From Candidatus Bipolaricaulota bacterium (GTDB lineage Bacteria > Bipolaricaulota > Bipolaricaulia > M55B111): a stretch of DNA of 43,717 nt. Made by a program: the position numbers and the translations under genes. Location of the stretch: contig JAGYME010000009.1 in the NCBI GenBank assembly GCA_018400715.1, positions 1 through 43,717 on the forward strand. Direction: 5' to 3'. The notes under the pieces were generated by a model, which saw nothing but the letters and a program-made list of their open reading frames with translations, did not search any database and had not been told where the DNA came from. The stretch's first letter is position 1, and each line of letters begins with the position of its first letter. Of this stretch, positions 9,297 to 18,783 are shown one piece after another.

Positions 9297-10100
9297 TTAA
9301 CTCCATTCCTTGGCTAATTCAGCCAGGCTATTGACGGTAAGGGTGGGATCGGCGGCTTCAGCCCCGACGGCGTCCCCGGACGAGTTGTCGACCCCGCTGA
9401 GGGTTAAGGCCGAGTCCATTCCCGCCCTTTTTGCCATGAGAATGTCTGTCTCAACCCTGTCTCCGATCACGAGGCAATCCGACGGCGAGGATACTCCTGC
9501 AACTTCCATCGCGATCTCCGCAGCTACCCTCGAGGGTTTACCCATCACCTTATCCGGCGGAAAACCCATACCCGTGATAGCTCCGACGGTCGCACCCGCA
9601 CCGGGCTTCTCACCCTCAGGCGTGGGGAAGGTCTTGTCCGTGTTGGTGGCGTAAAATCTCGCGCCTCCGTTCAACGCCTCGAGTGCTCCAGCAAGTTTGT
9701 CGTAGGATATTCCCCTGTCCATGCCGGCAACTACAACCTCTGCCCTCTCTGGCTCAAGGACTCGGTTTCCCGTGGCCTCTAATTCCTCCGCAAGCCCCTC
9801 TTCGCCAACGGGATAGACGTCGATCCCCCCAAACTCTTCGAGCAGGTACCGAGAAGCGATGAAGGAGCTATTAATTATCGAAGCAGGGGGGAGGTCAACT
9901 CCGACTCGCCTCAATCTTTCCGCAAAAGAACGTCGAGACCGGGTAGAGTTATTCGATAACACGTAAACTTCACCGAGTTCCCGTAACTTCTTGACCCCCT
10001 CTGAAGCTCCCTCGATGGGCTGATTTGATCTTACTATCACTCCGTCCATGTCGATAAAGAAGACCCTGTAATTACGCAGACTGAAATCATTAACCTCCAT
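9297..10100 (-). CDS. HAD-IIA family phosphatase (NagD/phosphoglycolate phosphatase-like)
   Basis: The 267-residue protein shows HAD motif I (FFIDMDGV, near residue 15), motif II as the SNNSTRS segment, the conserved Lys of MGKPS and motif III (VIGDRVETDI). The C2-type cap between motifs II and III places it in subfamily IIA with NagD, para-nitrophenyl phosphatases and archaeal phosphoglycolate or glycerol-phosphate phosphatases. Substrate is unknown. It is the last gene of a leftward set with the DUF456 and AEC genes; GGGAGGT lies about 8 nt before the ATG. It ends 23 bp from the convergent nrdJ stop. Confidence 0.85.
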   Translation of the reverse strand: MEVNDFSLRNYRVFFIDMDGVIVRSNQPIEGASEGVKKLRELGEVYVLSNNSTRSRRSFAERLRRVGVDLPPASIINSSFIASRYLLEEFGGIDVYPVGEEGLAEELEATGNRVLEPERAEVVVAGMDRGISYDKLAGALEALNGGARFYATNTDKTFPTPEGEKPGAGATVGAITGMGFPPDKVMGKPSRVAAEIAMEVAGVSSPSDCLVIGDRVETDILMAKRAGMDSALTLSGVDNSSGDAVGAEAADPTLTVNSLAELAKEWS

Positions 10101-10126
10101 CCAGATAACCTCCCAAGTTCAACAAA

Positions 10127-10624
10127 TTATATTACGTCAATGGTAACCTTAACTATCATCATCACCCCGATGGCAACCTTCAGCAGTGAACCAAAAACCT
10201 TACCCAGGAACGCTCCAAAACCGCTCTTGAGTGCCTGCCGGATGTCTTCCGTAATCGCGAGTTCCACCAGCAGCGCTCCGAGGAACCCCCCAACGAACGC
10301 TCCGGCCACGTTTCCGACGACGGGCAAAGGTGTGCCAACGATTGCCCCCACAATGCTTCCAACGAGAGCGCCTGTCATGCTCTTCCCGCTGGCGCCAAGG
10401 CTCTTAACGCCCAGTGCGCTGACCCCCAGGTCCAAAAGTTCCCCCAGCACAGCTAAGCCAAGGAAGAGAAATACCCAGGGGACCGAGATTACTTCCCAGC
10501 CCGTCATCAACCCGGCCAGCCCCGAACCCGCAACGACGACGAAAGTACCGGGCAGACCAAGCGGTATCATCATCAACCCAGCTAAGCTAAACAGGAAGAA
10601 GACAACGAGGCCCAGCGCTAACAT
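10127..10624 (-). CDS. DUF456 family membrane protein
   Basis: The 165-residue product is almost entirely hydrophobic, with four to five membrane segments. Glycine-rich helices (ALVGSIVGAIVGTP, AFVGGFLGALLVEL) and the LPG motif after helix 1 (GLPGTFVV) are the DUF456 pattern. Function of the family is unknown. The ATG at 10624 is chosen because GGAGGTG precedes it by 6 nt; the upstream in-frame GTG at 10639 overlaps that SD. It sits 25 bp downstream of the AEC transporter gene and 26 bp before the HAD gene, so an operon is likely. Confidence 0.75.
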   Translation of the reverse strand: MLALGLVVFFLFSLAGLMMIPLGLPGTFVVVAGSGLAGLMTGWEVISVPWVFLFLGLAVLGELLDLGVSALGVKSLGASGKSMTGALVGSIVGAIVGTPLPVVGNVAGAFVGGFLGALLVELAITEDIRQALKSGFGAFLGKVFGSLLKVAIGVMMIVKVTIDVI

Positions 10625-10649
10625 AATATTCACCTCCACGGACCGGCCA

Positions 10650-11612
10650 TCACGAGTAAATAAGCCGGAATAAGGAGATAAACGCGGGGATAGTCACCAG
10701 GGCACAGAGGTAGCTATAGAACAGACCCTGGTTGAGGAGTCCGGTCTCCTCCCCGTAATGCCGACCGATGATCACCAGATTCGTAGCAGGAGTTGTCGCC
10801 GATTCAAGCAGCAGGACGAAGCCAATTAACTCCGGAGGTCTGACGAAATAAATAGCCAGTAGCGCCAGGGCCGGGTAGATGATTAACTTGAGGAAGATGA
10901 CCAGGCTAATTGCGCCAGGGTAACCTTTCGACGCGCCGTGAATGTTGGCCAGCTGTCCCCCGAGGACGATCATTATCAGCGGAACCGTGATGCTTCCAGC
11001 GAAAGAAGCCGTATCCACGACTAGGTCGGGGACGTACACCTCCCACCCCAATAACAGGAGGACGATAGAAACAGCTATAGCGATTAAAGGGGGATTGGTG
11101 GCGACACTCTTGACGAAACCCCAGATGTTGACAAACTTTCCTGAGATAAGACCAACCCCCAGCGACCACAGGGCCGTCGATAGGCCCATAACGATCAAGA
11201 AAATGACCAGATAAGCCTCAGACCTGGCGGGCTCGGCCAGGAGAGTAGCGGTCAACGCAAGAGGGAGATAGCCCATATTTGGAAATCCAATTAACGCAGC
11301 AAACTGGCGCCGTTCCGGCCATTCCAGGAAACCAGTCACCGATAACCCTATTCCGACGCTGACCGTAATCAATAAATACGTCCCGACTGGATAGAGCCAC
11401 CAGGTCCCTACCGCCCCAAGATCGGCCTTGCCGAGGAAGTTAGAAACGATGAGCGCCGGAAGCGTGAAATAGATAACCACCTTGCCGACGTCGTCCAGAC
11501 CCTCCTGCGACAAAAAGTTAAACCGGGAGAGGATATATCCCGCCAGGCCAAGGACGAATATTTCCAGTACCGCCTGCGATACAGTAACAAAGGAATTAAA
11601 AAATACGTCCAC
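10650..11612 (-). CDS. AEC (auxin efflux carrier) family transporter
   Basis: The 320-residue protein has about ten membrane helices in two inverted halves. Family features are the first-helix AGYILSRF pattern, the helix-breaking NMGYLPLAL and the second-half ESATTPATNLVIIGRHYG segment. Bacterial AEC proteins export or exchange organic acids such as malate, malonate or lactate; the substrate here is unknown. The start is a GTG with GGAGGT 10 nt upstream. It is the first gene of the leftward AEC-DUF456-HAD set and is divergent from tldD. Confidence 0.85.
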   Translation of the reverse strand: MDVFFNSFVTVSQAVLEIFVLGLAGYILSRFNFLSQEGLDDVGKVVIYFTLPALIVSNFLGKADLGAVGTWWLYPVGTYLLITVSVGIGLSVTGFLEWPERRQFAALIGFPNMGYLPLALTATLLAEPARSEAYLVIFLIVMGLSTALWSLGVGLISGKFVNIWGFVKSVATNPPLIAIAVSIVLLLLGWEVYVPDLVVDTASFAGSITVPLIMIVLGGQLANIHGASKGYPGAISLVIFLKLIIYPALALLAIYFVRPPELIGFVLLLESATTPATNLVIIGRHYGEETGLLNQGLFYSYLCALVTIPAFISLFRLIYS

Positions 11613-11710
11613 TTATACCCTTACCTCCAGTTCGTTGCCCCTCGACGCGGTATGACTACTGGTAATCGGGCAAATAGACGGGGTCCTTTCGGGATCCTGC
11701 CCTAACAAAT

Positions 11711-11739
11711 TTGCCTCTTAGATTGTCATTCATTATAGT
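11711..11739 (+). promoter_or_regulatory. Promoter of tldD-tldE
   Basis: TTGCCT (11711-11716), a 17-nt spacer and TATAGT (11734-11739) end about 43 nt before the chosen TTG start of tldD. Spacing is ideal and both boxes match the consensus well. Confidence 0.55.
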
Positions 11740-11781
11740 TAGATTCACGTCGGATTCCAACAGGAAGTGGAGGAGATAAAC

Positions 11782-13158
11782 TTGTACGATAATATTGAAG
11801 AAGCGCTGGGGAGAAGCGAAGGAGACTATACGGAAATACGGCTGGAAAAAGAATTCCGGGACACGGTAAAGTACGAGAAAGAAGACCTAATTAACCTCGA
11901 TTCCTCAGTCGAGTCGGGCGGGATAGTTAGGACGCTCGTTTCCGGCGGCTGGGGAATAGCCACGTTCAATTCAACCGAAGAACTGGGAGATAAGGTCGAT
12001 CAAGCAACTCAGGTAGCGCGGACCGCATCCTCTTACCTGAGTGAGCCTGTAGAACTCGCGGATACGCCGGTCGAAGAGGAGTCAATTCAGCCCGAACTCG
12101 AGAGGGACTTTCGGAAGATACCACTGGAAGAGAAACGGAAACTCCTTGAGAGTTACAACGAGTTGATCCTGAACTTCGACAAAAGGATCAAGTCGACAAA
12201 GGCCCTGTACAGCGATTCCTACCGGGAACTTACCTACGCAAACACGGAGGGTACCAGGATAAGACAGAGCGTACCCGACGTGGTCCTATCGTTGGTCTCT
12301 GTGGCAAAGTCAGATGACGGTAGCCCGCAGGTTGCACACGATTCAGTGGGCGAGGCTACCGGGTTTGAACTGGTTACAGGCAGAGAAGATATGGCGACAG
12401 GTGTGGCCCGGCGGGCATTGGAACTCCTGGACGCGGAACCGGTCAGGGGCGGGGAATATACGGTCCTGTTAAACCCCAAACTAGCGGGGGTATTTATTCA
12501 CGAGGCGTTCGGACACCTGTGCGAGGCCGATCACTTCTACAAGAACGATAGACTACAGGAGATTATGGAGATTGGAAAACAATTTGGCCCCGAGGACCTG
12601 AACGTAGTCGACAAGGGATACATCCCCGGCCGGAGGGGCAATACGACCTTCGACGACGAGGGCGTCCTCCGCCAGAAGACCTACTTAATTAAAGACGGCA
12701 GGTTAAACAACTTCCTCCACTCGCGTGAGACCGCGGCAAAAATGGGCGGTAAGCCAACCGGCAACGCACGCGCCGTATCCTATCGTCACGAACCGATAGT
12801 CCGGATGACAAACACGTATATCGAAGGGGGGGTCGAGAGCTTTGAAGACCTGCTGAGTTCTATTGATAAGGGCATATACGCCCAGGACGCCTACGGCGGC
12901 CAAACGCAACTCGAACAGTTTACGTTCAGCGCGGGCCGGGGCAGGTTAATTGAAGACGGCGAGCTGGGTCCCGTACTCAAGGACGTCGTCCTGACGGGAA
13001 ACATCTTTGAGACCCTGGGAAATATAGTGGGTATCGGAGATGACTTGGAGATTATCGGTTCAGGAGGCGGCTGCGGTAAGGACGGACAGTTTCCTCTGCC
13101 GGTCACAACCGGCTCGCCTCATATAAGGATCAAGAACCTGACTGTGGGTGGTAGATGA
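11782..13158 (+). CDS. tldD: TldD metalloprotease subunit
   Basis: TldD forms a heterodimeric zinc protease with TldE that degrades unfolded peptides and in some systems matures peptide natural products or antitoxins. The zinc-binding helix HEAFGH is present at about residues 240-245, and the C-terminal GSGGGCGKDGQ segment is typical. The product is about 458 residues, normal for the family. The TTG at 11782 is chosen because GGAGGAG lies six bases upstream; the GTG at 11767 has no SD and overlaps the SD region. Its TGA overlaps the start of tldE. Confidence 0.92.
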   Translation: MYDNIEEALGRSEGDYTEIRLEKEFRDTVKYEKEDLINLDSSVESGGIVRTLVSGGWGIATFNSTEELGDKVDQATQVARTASSYLSEPVELADTPVEEESIQPELERDFRKIPLEEKRKLLESYNELILNFDKRIKSTKALYSDSYRELTYANTEGTRIRQSVPDVVLSLVSVAKSDDGSPQVAHDSVGEATGFELVTGREDMATGVARRALELLDAEPVRGGEYTVLLNPKLAGVFIHEAFGHLCEADHFYKNDRLQEIMEIGKQFGPEDLNVVDKGYIPGRRGNTTFDDEGVLRQKTYLIKDGRLNNFLHSRETAAKMGGKPTGNARAVSYRHEPIVRMTNTYIEGGVESFEDLLSSIDKGIYAQDAYGGQTQLEQFTFSAGRGRLIEDGELGPVLKDVVLTGNIFETLGNIVGIGDDLEIIGSGGGCGKDGQFPLPVTTGSPHIRIKNLTVGGR

Positions 13159-14480
13159 TGAAATTACTGGAAAAAGCGAGCAAACGAGCTAAGAGCGCGG
13201 AGGTATTCCAAATCGAAAGCCAGTCGGTCCCCGTGAAGTTTACGGCCGGAGAACTGGAGTCCGTCAAGTCTTACGAGACGTCCGGTGCCGCTCTGAGGGT
13301 CATAGATGAGGGCCAGCTTGGGTTCTCGACGGGAACAGACCTTGGAGACGGAGAGGAAATCGTCAGTCGCGCGCTGGAGACAGCAGGGATCGGAGAAGAG
13401 GTCCAGTTTAGTTTCCCCGAGCCGCAAAAGACGGGGAGCTCGGAGACGTTCGACGGCGAGACTGCCCGGCTATCTCCCGAACAAATCATGGAGATGGGTC
13501 AACGCGTCATCGATGAGATTACCGAGTTCGACAGCGAACTTGACGTAAACGTGAGTCTGCAGAGGTCCTCGGACCGGATCAGAATAGCTAACAGCAATGG
13601 CCTCGACCTGTCGGAGAGGCGCTCCTCGATATCTATCTCGGTCGACGTGAAGCTCGTCGGGACCGAGGATATTTTCAGTTTCTACGACAGTTGCCAGGCG
13701 GCATCCCTCGGGAACCTGGACGTCGATGGCCTCCTGGAAAGAATCAAACAGCGCCTTAAGTGGGCGGGACTACGGACTAAGCTTCCTACCGGAAGGTATC
13801 CGGTCATATTTACCCCGAGAGGACTTACCGTCCTGCTGCTTCCGTTATTGACGGGGTTCAATGGAATGAACGTCTACCAGGGCACGTCCAAGCTCGGCGA
13901 CAAGAAAGGAAAAAAGGTCGCGGACTCGAGCTTTTCCCTGCTGGACGGGGGTGTATTCCCCGACTCACCGTTCAACAGGAATTTTGACGACGAGGGGGTC
14001 CCCACGTCCGAAAAGAAACTTCTCGATGAAGGCGTAGTCAACGGTTTTCTCTACGACGTTAGGTCTGCCTACCTCGCGGGCGAGGAGCCAACGGGAAACG
14101 GGACAAAAGGGGGTATAAGGGGAGGCTCTGACTTCCGCTCCCAACCAGACGCGAGCCCAATTACCGTGGTGATTCCACCTGGTGATAGGTCATTTGGAAA
14201 GATAATCTCCGACGTAGATCGGGGCCTCCTCGTCGATCAGGTCCTCGGTCTCGGCCAGGGCAACGTTCTCTCGGGAGAATTTTCCAACAACGTATCTGTT
14301 GGGTACAGGATCGAAGATGGGGCAATCTCCGGGCGAATAAAGAACACGATGATCGCGGGCAACGTCTTTGACCTCCTGGAGAGGGACCTCGTGCTGGCAA
14401 GCGAGTCCCAATGGGTCGGGGGAGACCTGAAAGCTCCAGCGATAGCAGTTGACGGCTTAAGCGTGGTCCAGAAGGACTAA
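13155..14480 (+). CDS. tldE: TldE/PmbA subunit of the TldD-TldE protease
   Basis: The 441-residue protein is the non-catalytic partner of TldD and lacks the HExxxH helix, as expected. It shares the PmbA/TldE fold, with the VKSYETSG N-terminal strand, the late SGEFSNNVSVGYRIEDG segment and IKNTMIAGN near the end. The start ATG overlaps the tldD stop; a second ATG at 13158 is equally possible, with GGGTGGT five bases upstream. Overlap and fixed order indicate translational coupling and a 1:1 complex. No peptide-precursor gene lies next to the pair. Confidence 0.92.
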   Translation: MMKLLEKASKRAKSAEVFQIESQSVPVKFTAGELESVKSYETSGAALRVIDEGQLGFSTGTDLGDGEEIVSRALETAGIGEEVQFSFPEPQKTGSSETFDGETARLSPEQIMEMGQRVIDEITEFDSELDVNVSLQRSSDRIRIANSNGLDLSERRSSISISVDVKLVGTEDIFSFYDSCQAASLGNLDVDGLLERIKQRLKWAGLRTKLPTGRYPVIFTPRGLTVLLLPLLTGFNGMNVYQGTSKLGDKKGKKVADSSFSLLDGGVFPDSPFNRNFDDEGVPTSEKKLLDEGVVNGFLYDVRSAYLAGEEPTGNGTKGGIRGGSDFRSQPDASPITVVIPPGDRSFGKIISDVDRGLLVDQVLGLGQGNVLSGEFSNNVSVGYRIEDGAISGRIKNTMIAGNVFDLLERDLVLASESQWVGGDLKAPAIAVDGLSVVQKD

Positions 14481-14489
14481 ACCCTACAA

Positions 14490-14518
14490 TTGAACTGGCC
14501 CGCTCTCTTCATTACCAT
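14490..14518 (+). promoter_or_regulatory. Promoter of the lonB-like gene
   Basis: TTGAAC (14490-14495), a 17-nt spacer and TACCAT (14513-14518) lie between tldE and the protease gene. The same two boxes with the same spacing occur in front of the tRNA pair near 40.5 kb, which supports the call. Confidence 0.55.
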
Positions 14519-14543
14519 TTTCCCCGAGGAGGACTAATTAATC

Positions 14544-16970
14544 ATGACCAGAGAACTTGGATCATCAGACCTACGCAGAATTTGTTCTACGGAGGACTTT
14601 TCCTTCGAGTCTACTGAAGAACTTGAGCCACTTACAGATATAATCGGGCAGGATAGGGCGTTGAAGGCAATTGAACTCGGGCTGGGCGTCAAGGATCACG
14701 AAAACCGCTACAACATATACGTTGCCGGTCAACCTGGCACCGGTAAAACGTCCGCCGTCAACAAGTTTCTCAATAAGGTTAGCAAGGAAGAGGAACAGCC
14801 GCCCGACATCGTCTACGTGCATAATTTTGAAGACCCGGACAAGCCCCAATATTTAGAACTAGAAGCCGGTAAGGGCTGCGAGTTCCGGGACGACATGAAC
14901 GAACTCGTCAGCCACCTCGAAGATGGTATTTCCGACAAACTCGAGTCCGGGGAATATAAGAAGAGGAAGGAGGCAATAAACAACCAGTACAACCAGAAAA
15001 AACAGGAACTATTCGAGCAACTCGAGCAAGAGACCTCGGAGAGGGGTTTTATCCTTCAGAGGACCCCGTTCGGGTTAAACACCGTACCTAAATCCGAGGA
15101 CGGAGAGCCTATGGCCCAGGAAGATTTCAACGAACTGGAGGAAGAGAGGCGAGAACGACTGGAAGAACAACAGGAAGAACTGCAAGAACTAATCCAGGAA
15201 ACGATGCAGCAGGTCATGGAGGTTGAAGAGGAACGCACCGAGAACGTTCAGAACCTAAAAAAGGAAGCTATCTCGTTTCTCCTTGACCCAATGTTCAGGA
15301 AACTGATGGGAAAATACGAGAACAACGAGAAGGCCCTAAACTATCTCAACTCCGTAAAGGAAGATATCCTGAACAACATCGACGACTTCGTCAATGACAA
15401 CTCGAGTGGCAAGGGTGCCGGTGGAATCGTCCAGATAGCCCAGGGGCAGGACCAATTTACCAAATACCGCGTGAACGTCCTGATAGACAACTGCGACGTT
15501 GGCGGGGCTCCGGTCGTAGTCGAAGAGAACGCCACCTACCCCAACCTGTTTGGGGCGGTAGAAAAAAAGGCACAATTCGGAATGATGTCAACGGACTTTA
15601 CAATGATCAAACCGGGGGCCCTGCACGAGGCCAACGGGGGGTACTTAGTCCTCAAGGCTGACAACCTGTTTAGGTACGGCCTGAGCTGGGAAGGCCTCAA
15701 GGTCGCCCTAAACCAGGGTGAGATCAAAATAGAGGACGCAGCGCAGATGTTAGGGTACGCCTCCACGAAGGGCCTTCAACCCGAACCTATACCGTTGAAA
15801 GTTAAGGTCGTCCTCATCGGTAACCGCCGGATTTACAACATCCTCAACACCTTTGAAGAGGACTTCCAGAAACTGTTCAACGTTAAGTCAGACTTCGACT
15901 ACGAGATGGACTGGAACGGAGACGAGGAAACTAGGGTCGCCCAGTTTATCAGCGACAAGGCGGAAAACGTCCCTGAGGTCCTACACTTTGACATCTCCGG
16001 AGTCGCCAGTGTAATCGAATATTCCTCTGAGATGGCCAGGGACAAGGAGAAACTCTCGACCAAATTCAGCGAGATCACCGAACTAATCAAGGAAGCGAGT
16101 TATTGGGCATCGGAGGAGGGAGCTGATCTGGTGGGTTCAAAGCACGTGGTCAAAGCGATGAAAGAAAAGATCAATCGCAAGAGCCTTATCCGCGACAAAG
16201 TACACGAGTACATCAACCGGGGCAAGATCTTCATCGATACCAAGGGCAAGGAAGTGGGGCAGATAACCGGCCTATCAGTATTAAACACCGGAGATTTCAG
16301 CTTCGGAAAGCCGTCCCGGATAACCGCAAACGTCTACGCGGGTAAAGAAGGAGTTGTCAACATCGAACGCGAGGCGGACCTATCCGGCAGCAGCCACACC
16401 AAAGGAGTCATGATACTCAAGGGGTATTTGGGCAGCAAGTTCGCCTACGACAAACCGTTATCGCTTACGGCAAACATCACCTTCGAACAAAGTTACTCGA
16501 AGGTGGACGGCGATAGCGCTTCCAGCACGGAACTCTACGCGATCATTTCAAGCCTGGCCGACGCCGAGATAAACCAGGGAATAGCAGTCACCGGATCCGT
16601 CAACCAGAAGGGTGAAATCCAGCCGATCGGCGGCGCAAAGGAGAAGATCGAAGGCTATTTCGAAGTCTGTAAAGCGCGGGGACTTACGGGTAACCAGGGG
16701 GTCATTATCCCCGAAGAAAACGAGGACAACCTGATGCTCGACGAAGAAGTCATCAACGCCGTAGAAGAAGGCAATTTTCATATCTATACAGTGAAGACCG
16801 TCAGCGAAGGACTTAACGTGTTGACGGGGGAAGAAGTCGGCTCCCAGCGGGAAAACGGAAAATACAAGGAAGGCACGATATTCGCGCGGGCCGACGAGAA
16901 AATCAGACAGATACACGACACGTTAAACGGCAATAACGAGGACGACAAAAACGGAAAGAAGGACGAATAA
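14544..16970 (+). CDS. lonB: LonB-like ATP-dependent protease (AAA_32, peptidase S16)
   Basis: This 808-residue protein belongs to the Lon-like family in which a Walker A site (AGQPGTGKT, residues 61-69) is separated from the rest of the ATPase by a long acidic coiled-coil insert (about 120-270). An AAA_32 core follows (GALHEANGGYLVL, around 355-370). The S16 protease domain carries the Ser-Lys dyad: S658 in GDSASS and K699 in GGAKEKIEG. It lacks the N-terminal Lon substrate domain and is soluble. The role is presumably quality-control or regulatory proteolysis. GAGGAGGAC precedes the ATG. It has its own promoter downstream of tldE. The C-terminus ends in an Asn/Asp/Lys tail. Confidence 0.9.
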   Translation: MTRELGSSDLRRICSTEDFSFESTEELEPLTDIIGQDRALKAIELGLGVKDHENRYNIYVAGQPGTGKTSAVNKFLNKVSKEEEQPPDIVYVHNFEDPDKPQYLELEAGKGCEFRDDMNELVSHLEDGISDKLESGEYKKRKEAINNQYNQKKQELFEQLEQETSERGFILQRTPFGLNTVPKSEDGEPMAQEDFNELEEERRERLEEQQEELQELIQETMQQVMEVEEERTENVQNLKKEAISFLLDPMFRKLMGKYENNEKALNYLNSVKEDILNNIDDFVNDNSSGKGAGGIVQIAQGQDQFTKYRVNVLIDNCDVGGAPVVVEENATYPNLFGAVEKKAQFGMMSTDFTMIKPGALHEANGGYLVLKADNLFRYGLSWEGLKVALNQGEIKIEDAAQMLGYASTKGLQPEPIPLKVKVVLIGNRRIYNILNTFEEDFQKLFNVKSDFDYEMDWNGDEETRVAQFISDKAENVPEVLHFDISGVASVIEYSSEMARDKEKLSTKFSEITELIKEASYWASEEGADLVGSKHVVKAMKEKINRKSLIRDKVHEYINRGKIFIDTKGKEVGQITGLSVLNTGDFSFGKPSRITANVYAGKEGVVNIEREADLSGSSHTKGVMILKGYLGSKFAYDKPLSLTANITFEQSYSKVDGDSASSTELYAIISSLADAEINQGIAVTGSVNQKGEIQPIGGAKEKIEGYFEVCKARGLTGNQGVIIPEENEDNLMLDEEVINAVEEGNFHIYTVKTVSEGLNVLTGEEVGSQRENGKYKEGTIFARADEKIRQIHDTLNGNNEDDKNGKKDE

Positions 16971-16998
16971 CCGCGGGGACTCACCCTGGAGATCTAAA

Positions 16999-18030
16999 TT
17001 ATGGATTAAAGGTTTCTACCGCCTTCCATAGAGAGTCGTAGTCTGACCGGGGGTTCCAGACAAGGAACCCCTTATGCTCGCTTTCCTGAAGCGCCTTGAG
17101 CTGTTCCTGAATATATTGGACTAACGTCATTCCCTTCGGGACTTTTCTATCGAAACCCTGAATAAACGGGCGCATAGTCGTATCAAGCCGGGAGTTACCC
17201 ACCTTAAGGGCCAGAGTTACGAGTTTATAAGGGTCATAGACTAATTCGGGGTCCTGATAATGTGAGGGATATATCATCGGGGACGTGAAATCAACGTGTT
17301 CCTGGAGATATTCTAGGTTCTGTCCGATTGGATCTATGTTCTTCGAATTCCAATCCCAGAGGGTCCTACCGTATACGTCGACCGAGAGCTTTACGTGCGC
17401 GGGAATTGCAGACCTAACTCTCTTCACGAACTGAGATATCACCCGACTCCTGTAGGAATATTCTCCTCCGATCTTTCCGGGGCCATCGGAATAACGGATG
17501 TAATCTAGCTGTATCTCATCGAATCCCAGTTTCGAGACCTCCCGGGCCAGGTTGACGTTGTAGCTTATCGCCGTGGAGTTATCGGGGTCCGCCCACGCGC
17601 CTCCGCCGCAGCAGTACCCGGCAAGTTTCGGGTCCTTAAAACAGGTCAGGCGAGCAATAGCGTAGATACCTCTGCTGTGAAGCTTCTGAACTATCTTCTC
17701 AATGTCGAGACGTCCTGTAATGGCGCCGATCTCGCGCGCGAGGTCAACCTGAGAGGAGTAAGTAACCTGACCGGATACGTTTTTAACGTTGATTACCACG
17801 GCGTTGAAGTCGTGCTCTTTTAGGTCATCGATTATCCGGTCCGTACTCTCGACGGAGATCGATCTCGAGTTTAAATAGATCCCCTTTAGGTGCCTTTCCT
17901 GCCCGATCGTCTCCGGCTTCTTCATTGACGTGATGTTTACAAACGTCCTCTGGCTTATCTCGCCCGCGCCAATCCACAGCGCAAACAACACCAATAATAT
18001 TCCGGTCGCCAGTTTAATTATCTTTTTCAT
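16999..18030 (-). CDS. Exported DUF4015 putative glycoside hydrolase
   Basis: After a signal anchor (MKKIIKLATGILLVLFALWI) the protein has a TIM-barrel domain of the DUF4015/GH13-like 'putative glycosyl hydrolase' type. Markers are HLKGIYLN, FNAVVINVKN, GIYAIARLTCFKDP, the LGFDEIQLDYIRY strand with likely catalytic acids, LSVDVYGRT and MIYPSHY. Members are exported and presumed to act on cell-wall or extracellular polysaccharide, but no substrate is established. The start is uncertain: ATGs at 18030, 18057 and 18105 are in frame and none has a good SD; 18030 gives the cleanest signal sequence. The gene is divergent from the Lrp/AsnC gene and convergent with lonB (28 bp). Confidence 0.8.
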   Translation of the reverse strand: MKKIIKLATGILLVLFALWIGAGEISQRTFVNITSMKKPETIGQERHLKGIYLNSRSISVESTDRIIDDLKEHDFNAVVINVKNVSGQVTYSSQVDLAREIGAITGRLDIEKIVQKLHSRGIYAIARLTCFKDPKLAGYCCGGGAWADPDNSTAISYNVNLAREVSKLGFDEIQLDYIRYSDGPGKIGGEYSYRSRVISQFVKRVRSAIPAHVKLSVDVYGRTLWDWNSKNIDPIGQNLEYLQEHVDFTSPMIYPSHYQDPELVYDPYKLVTLALKVGNSRLDTTMRPFIQGFDRKVPKGMTLVQYIQEQLKALQESEHKGFLVWNPRSDYDSLWKAVETFNP

Positions 18031-18159
18031 TGATCTAATTGGGTAAAGTTCATTCATATTAATGATTCGCTTTTTTTTTCTCTGGACAAGGAAAAGTGTC
18101 ACCACGGTGGCATAAGTTTATCCTTGACCGAGATCAATTTACGTATTGCGGAATAATAT

Positions 18160-18190
18160 TTGACATTTGTACGCATTTAGTTAGTATATA
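18160..18190 (+). promoter_or_regulatory. Promoter of the Lrp/AsnC gene
   Basis: A perfect TTGACA (18160-18165) is followed by TATATA (18185-18190) at a long 19-nt spacing; TAGTAT at 16-nt spacing is an alternative. It is about 18 nt upstream of the start codon, so the leader is very short. Confidence 0.5.
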
Positions 18191-18207
18191 GTAGTAAAGG
18201 TGACGCA

Positions 18208-18717
18208 ATGGCAAACAAACGTGCAGATTACACCAACCTGGACGAAGTCGACCGCAAGATCGTTGATTATCTCCGCGAAGACGGGCGGATGGCCTATCGA
18301 GAGATAGCGCGCAGGCTGGACGTCTCTGAAGGAACCGTACGTAAGCGCGTAAACAAGTTGCTGGAGACGGGTTTCATCAAAATTCTCGCCGTTGGCGATC
18401 CCCTTAAACTTGGGGTACCGGTGCTGGCAGCCACAACTATAAAGGTAGCCCCGGGAAAGCAGGAGGACGTCGGCGATAAGCTGGCGGGCTTTGACAACGT
18501 GAGATACGTCGCCCTCGGAGTTGGAGCCAAGGACCTCATGGTTGAATCCCTCCACAGGAACCTGGACGACCTCCACGACTTTCTCGCGAATACCGTTGGC
18601 CAACTCCCTGGAGTCCGTGACCTGAATACCTTTCAGGTCGTCAGGATAAAGAAGAGCGTCTGGGATTGGTCGATTCCAATTCGAGAGGAAGAACTTTCCC
18701 AATCGGCGACGGACTGA
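18208..18717 (+). CDS. Lrp/AsnC family transcriptional regulator
   Basis: The 169-residue product has an N-terminal winged helix-turn-helix (about 12-60: LDEVDRKIVDYLREDG, YREIARRLDVSEGTVRKRVNKL) and a C-terminal RAM effector domain (about 70-150) that in the family binds amino acids and forms octamers. The pattern is typical of Lrp-type feast/famine regulators. Targets are unknown; the divergent DUF4015 gene and its own promoter are the usual first candidates. AAGGTGA precedes the ATG. Confidence 0.88.
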   Translation: MANKRADYTNLDEVDRKIVDYLREDGRMAYREIARRLDVSEGTVRKRVNKLLETGFIKILAVGDPLKLGVPVLAATTIKVAPGKQEDVGDKLAGFDNVRYVALGVGAKDLMVESLHRNLDDLHDFLANTVGQLPGVRDLNTFQVVRIKKSVWDWSIPIREEELSQSATD

Positions 18718-18783
18718 GGGACACACTAGACCCCAAACTGAAAGGAAGGGGCCGAATTTAACTGCAATATAGGAGAAAGGACA

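Noticed and set aside
10140-10673. 177-codon rightward ORF opposite the DUF456 gene
   Set aside because: It is antisense to a clear membrane protein with an SD; its Pro/Thr-rich composition is what the complement of Gly/Val/Leu codons gives.
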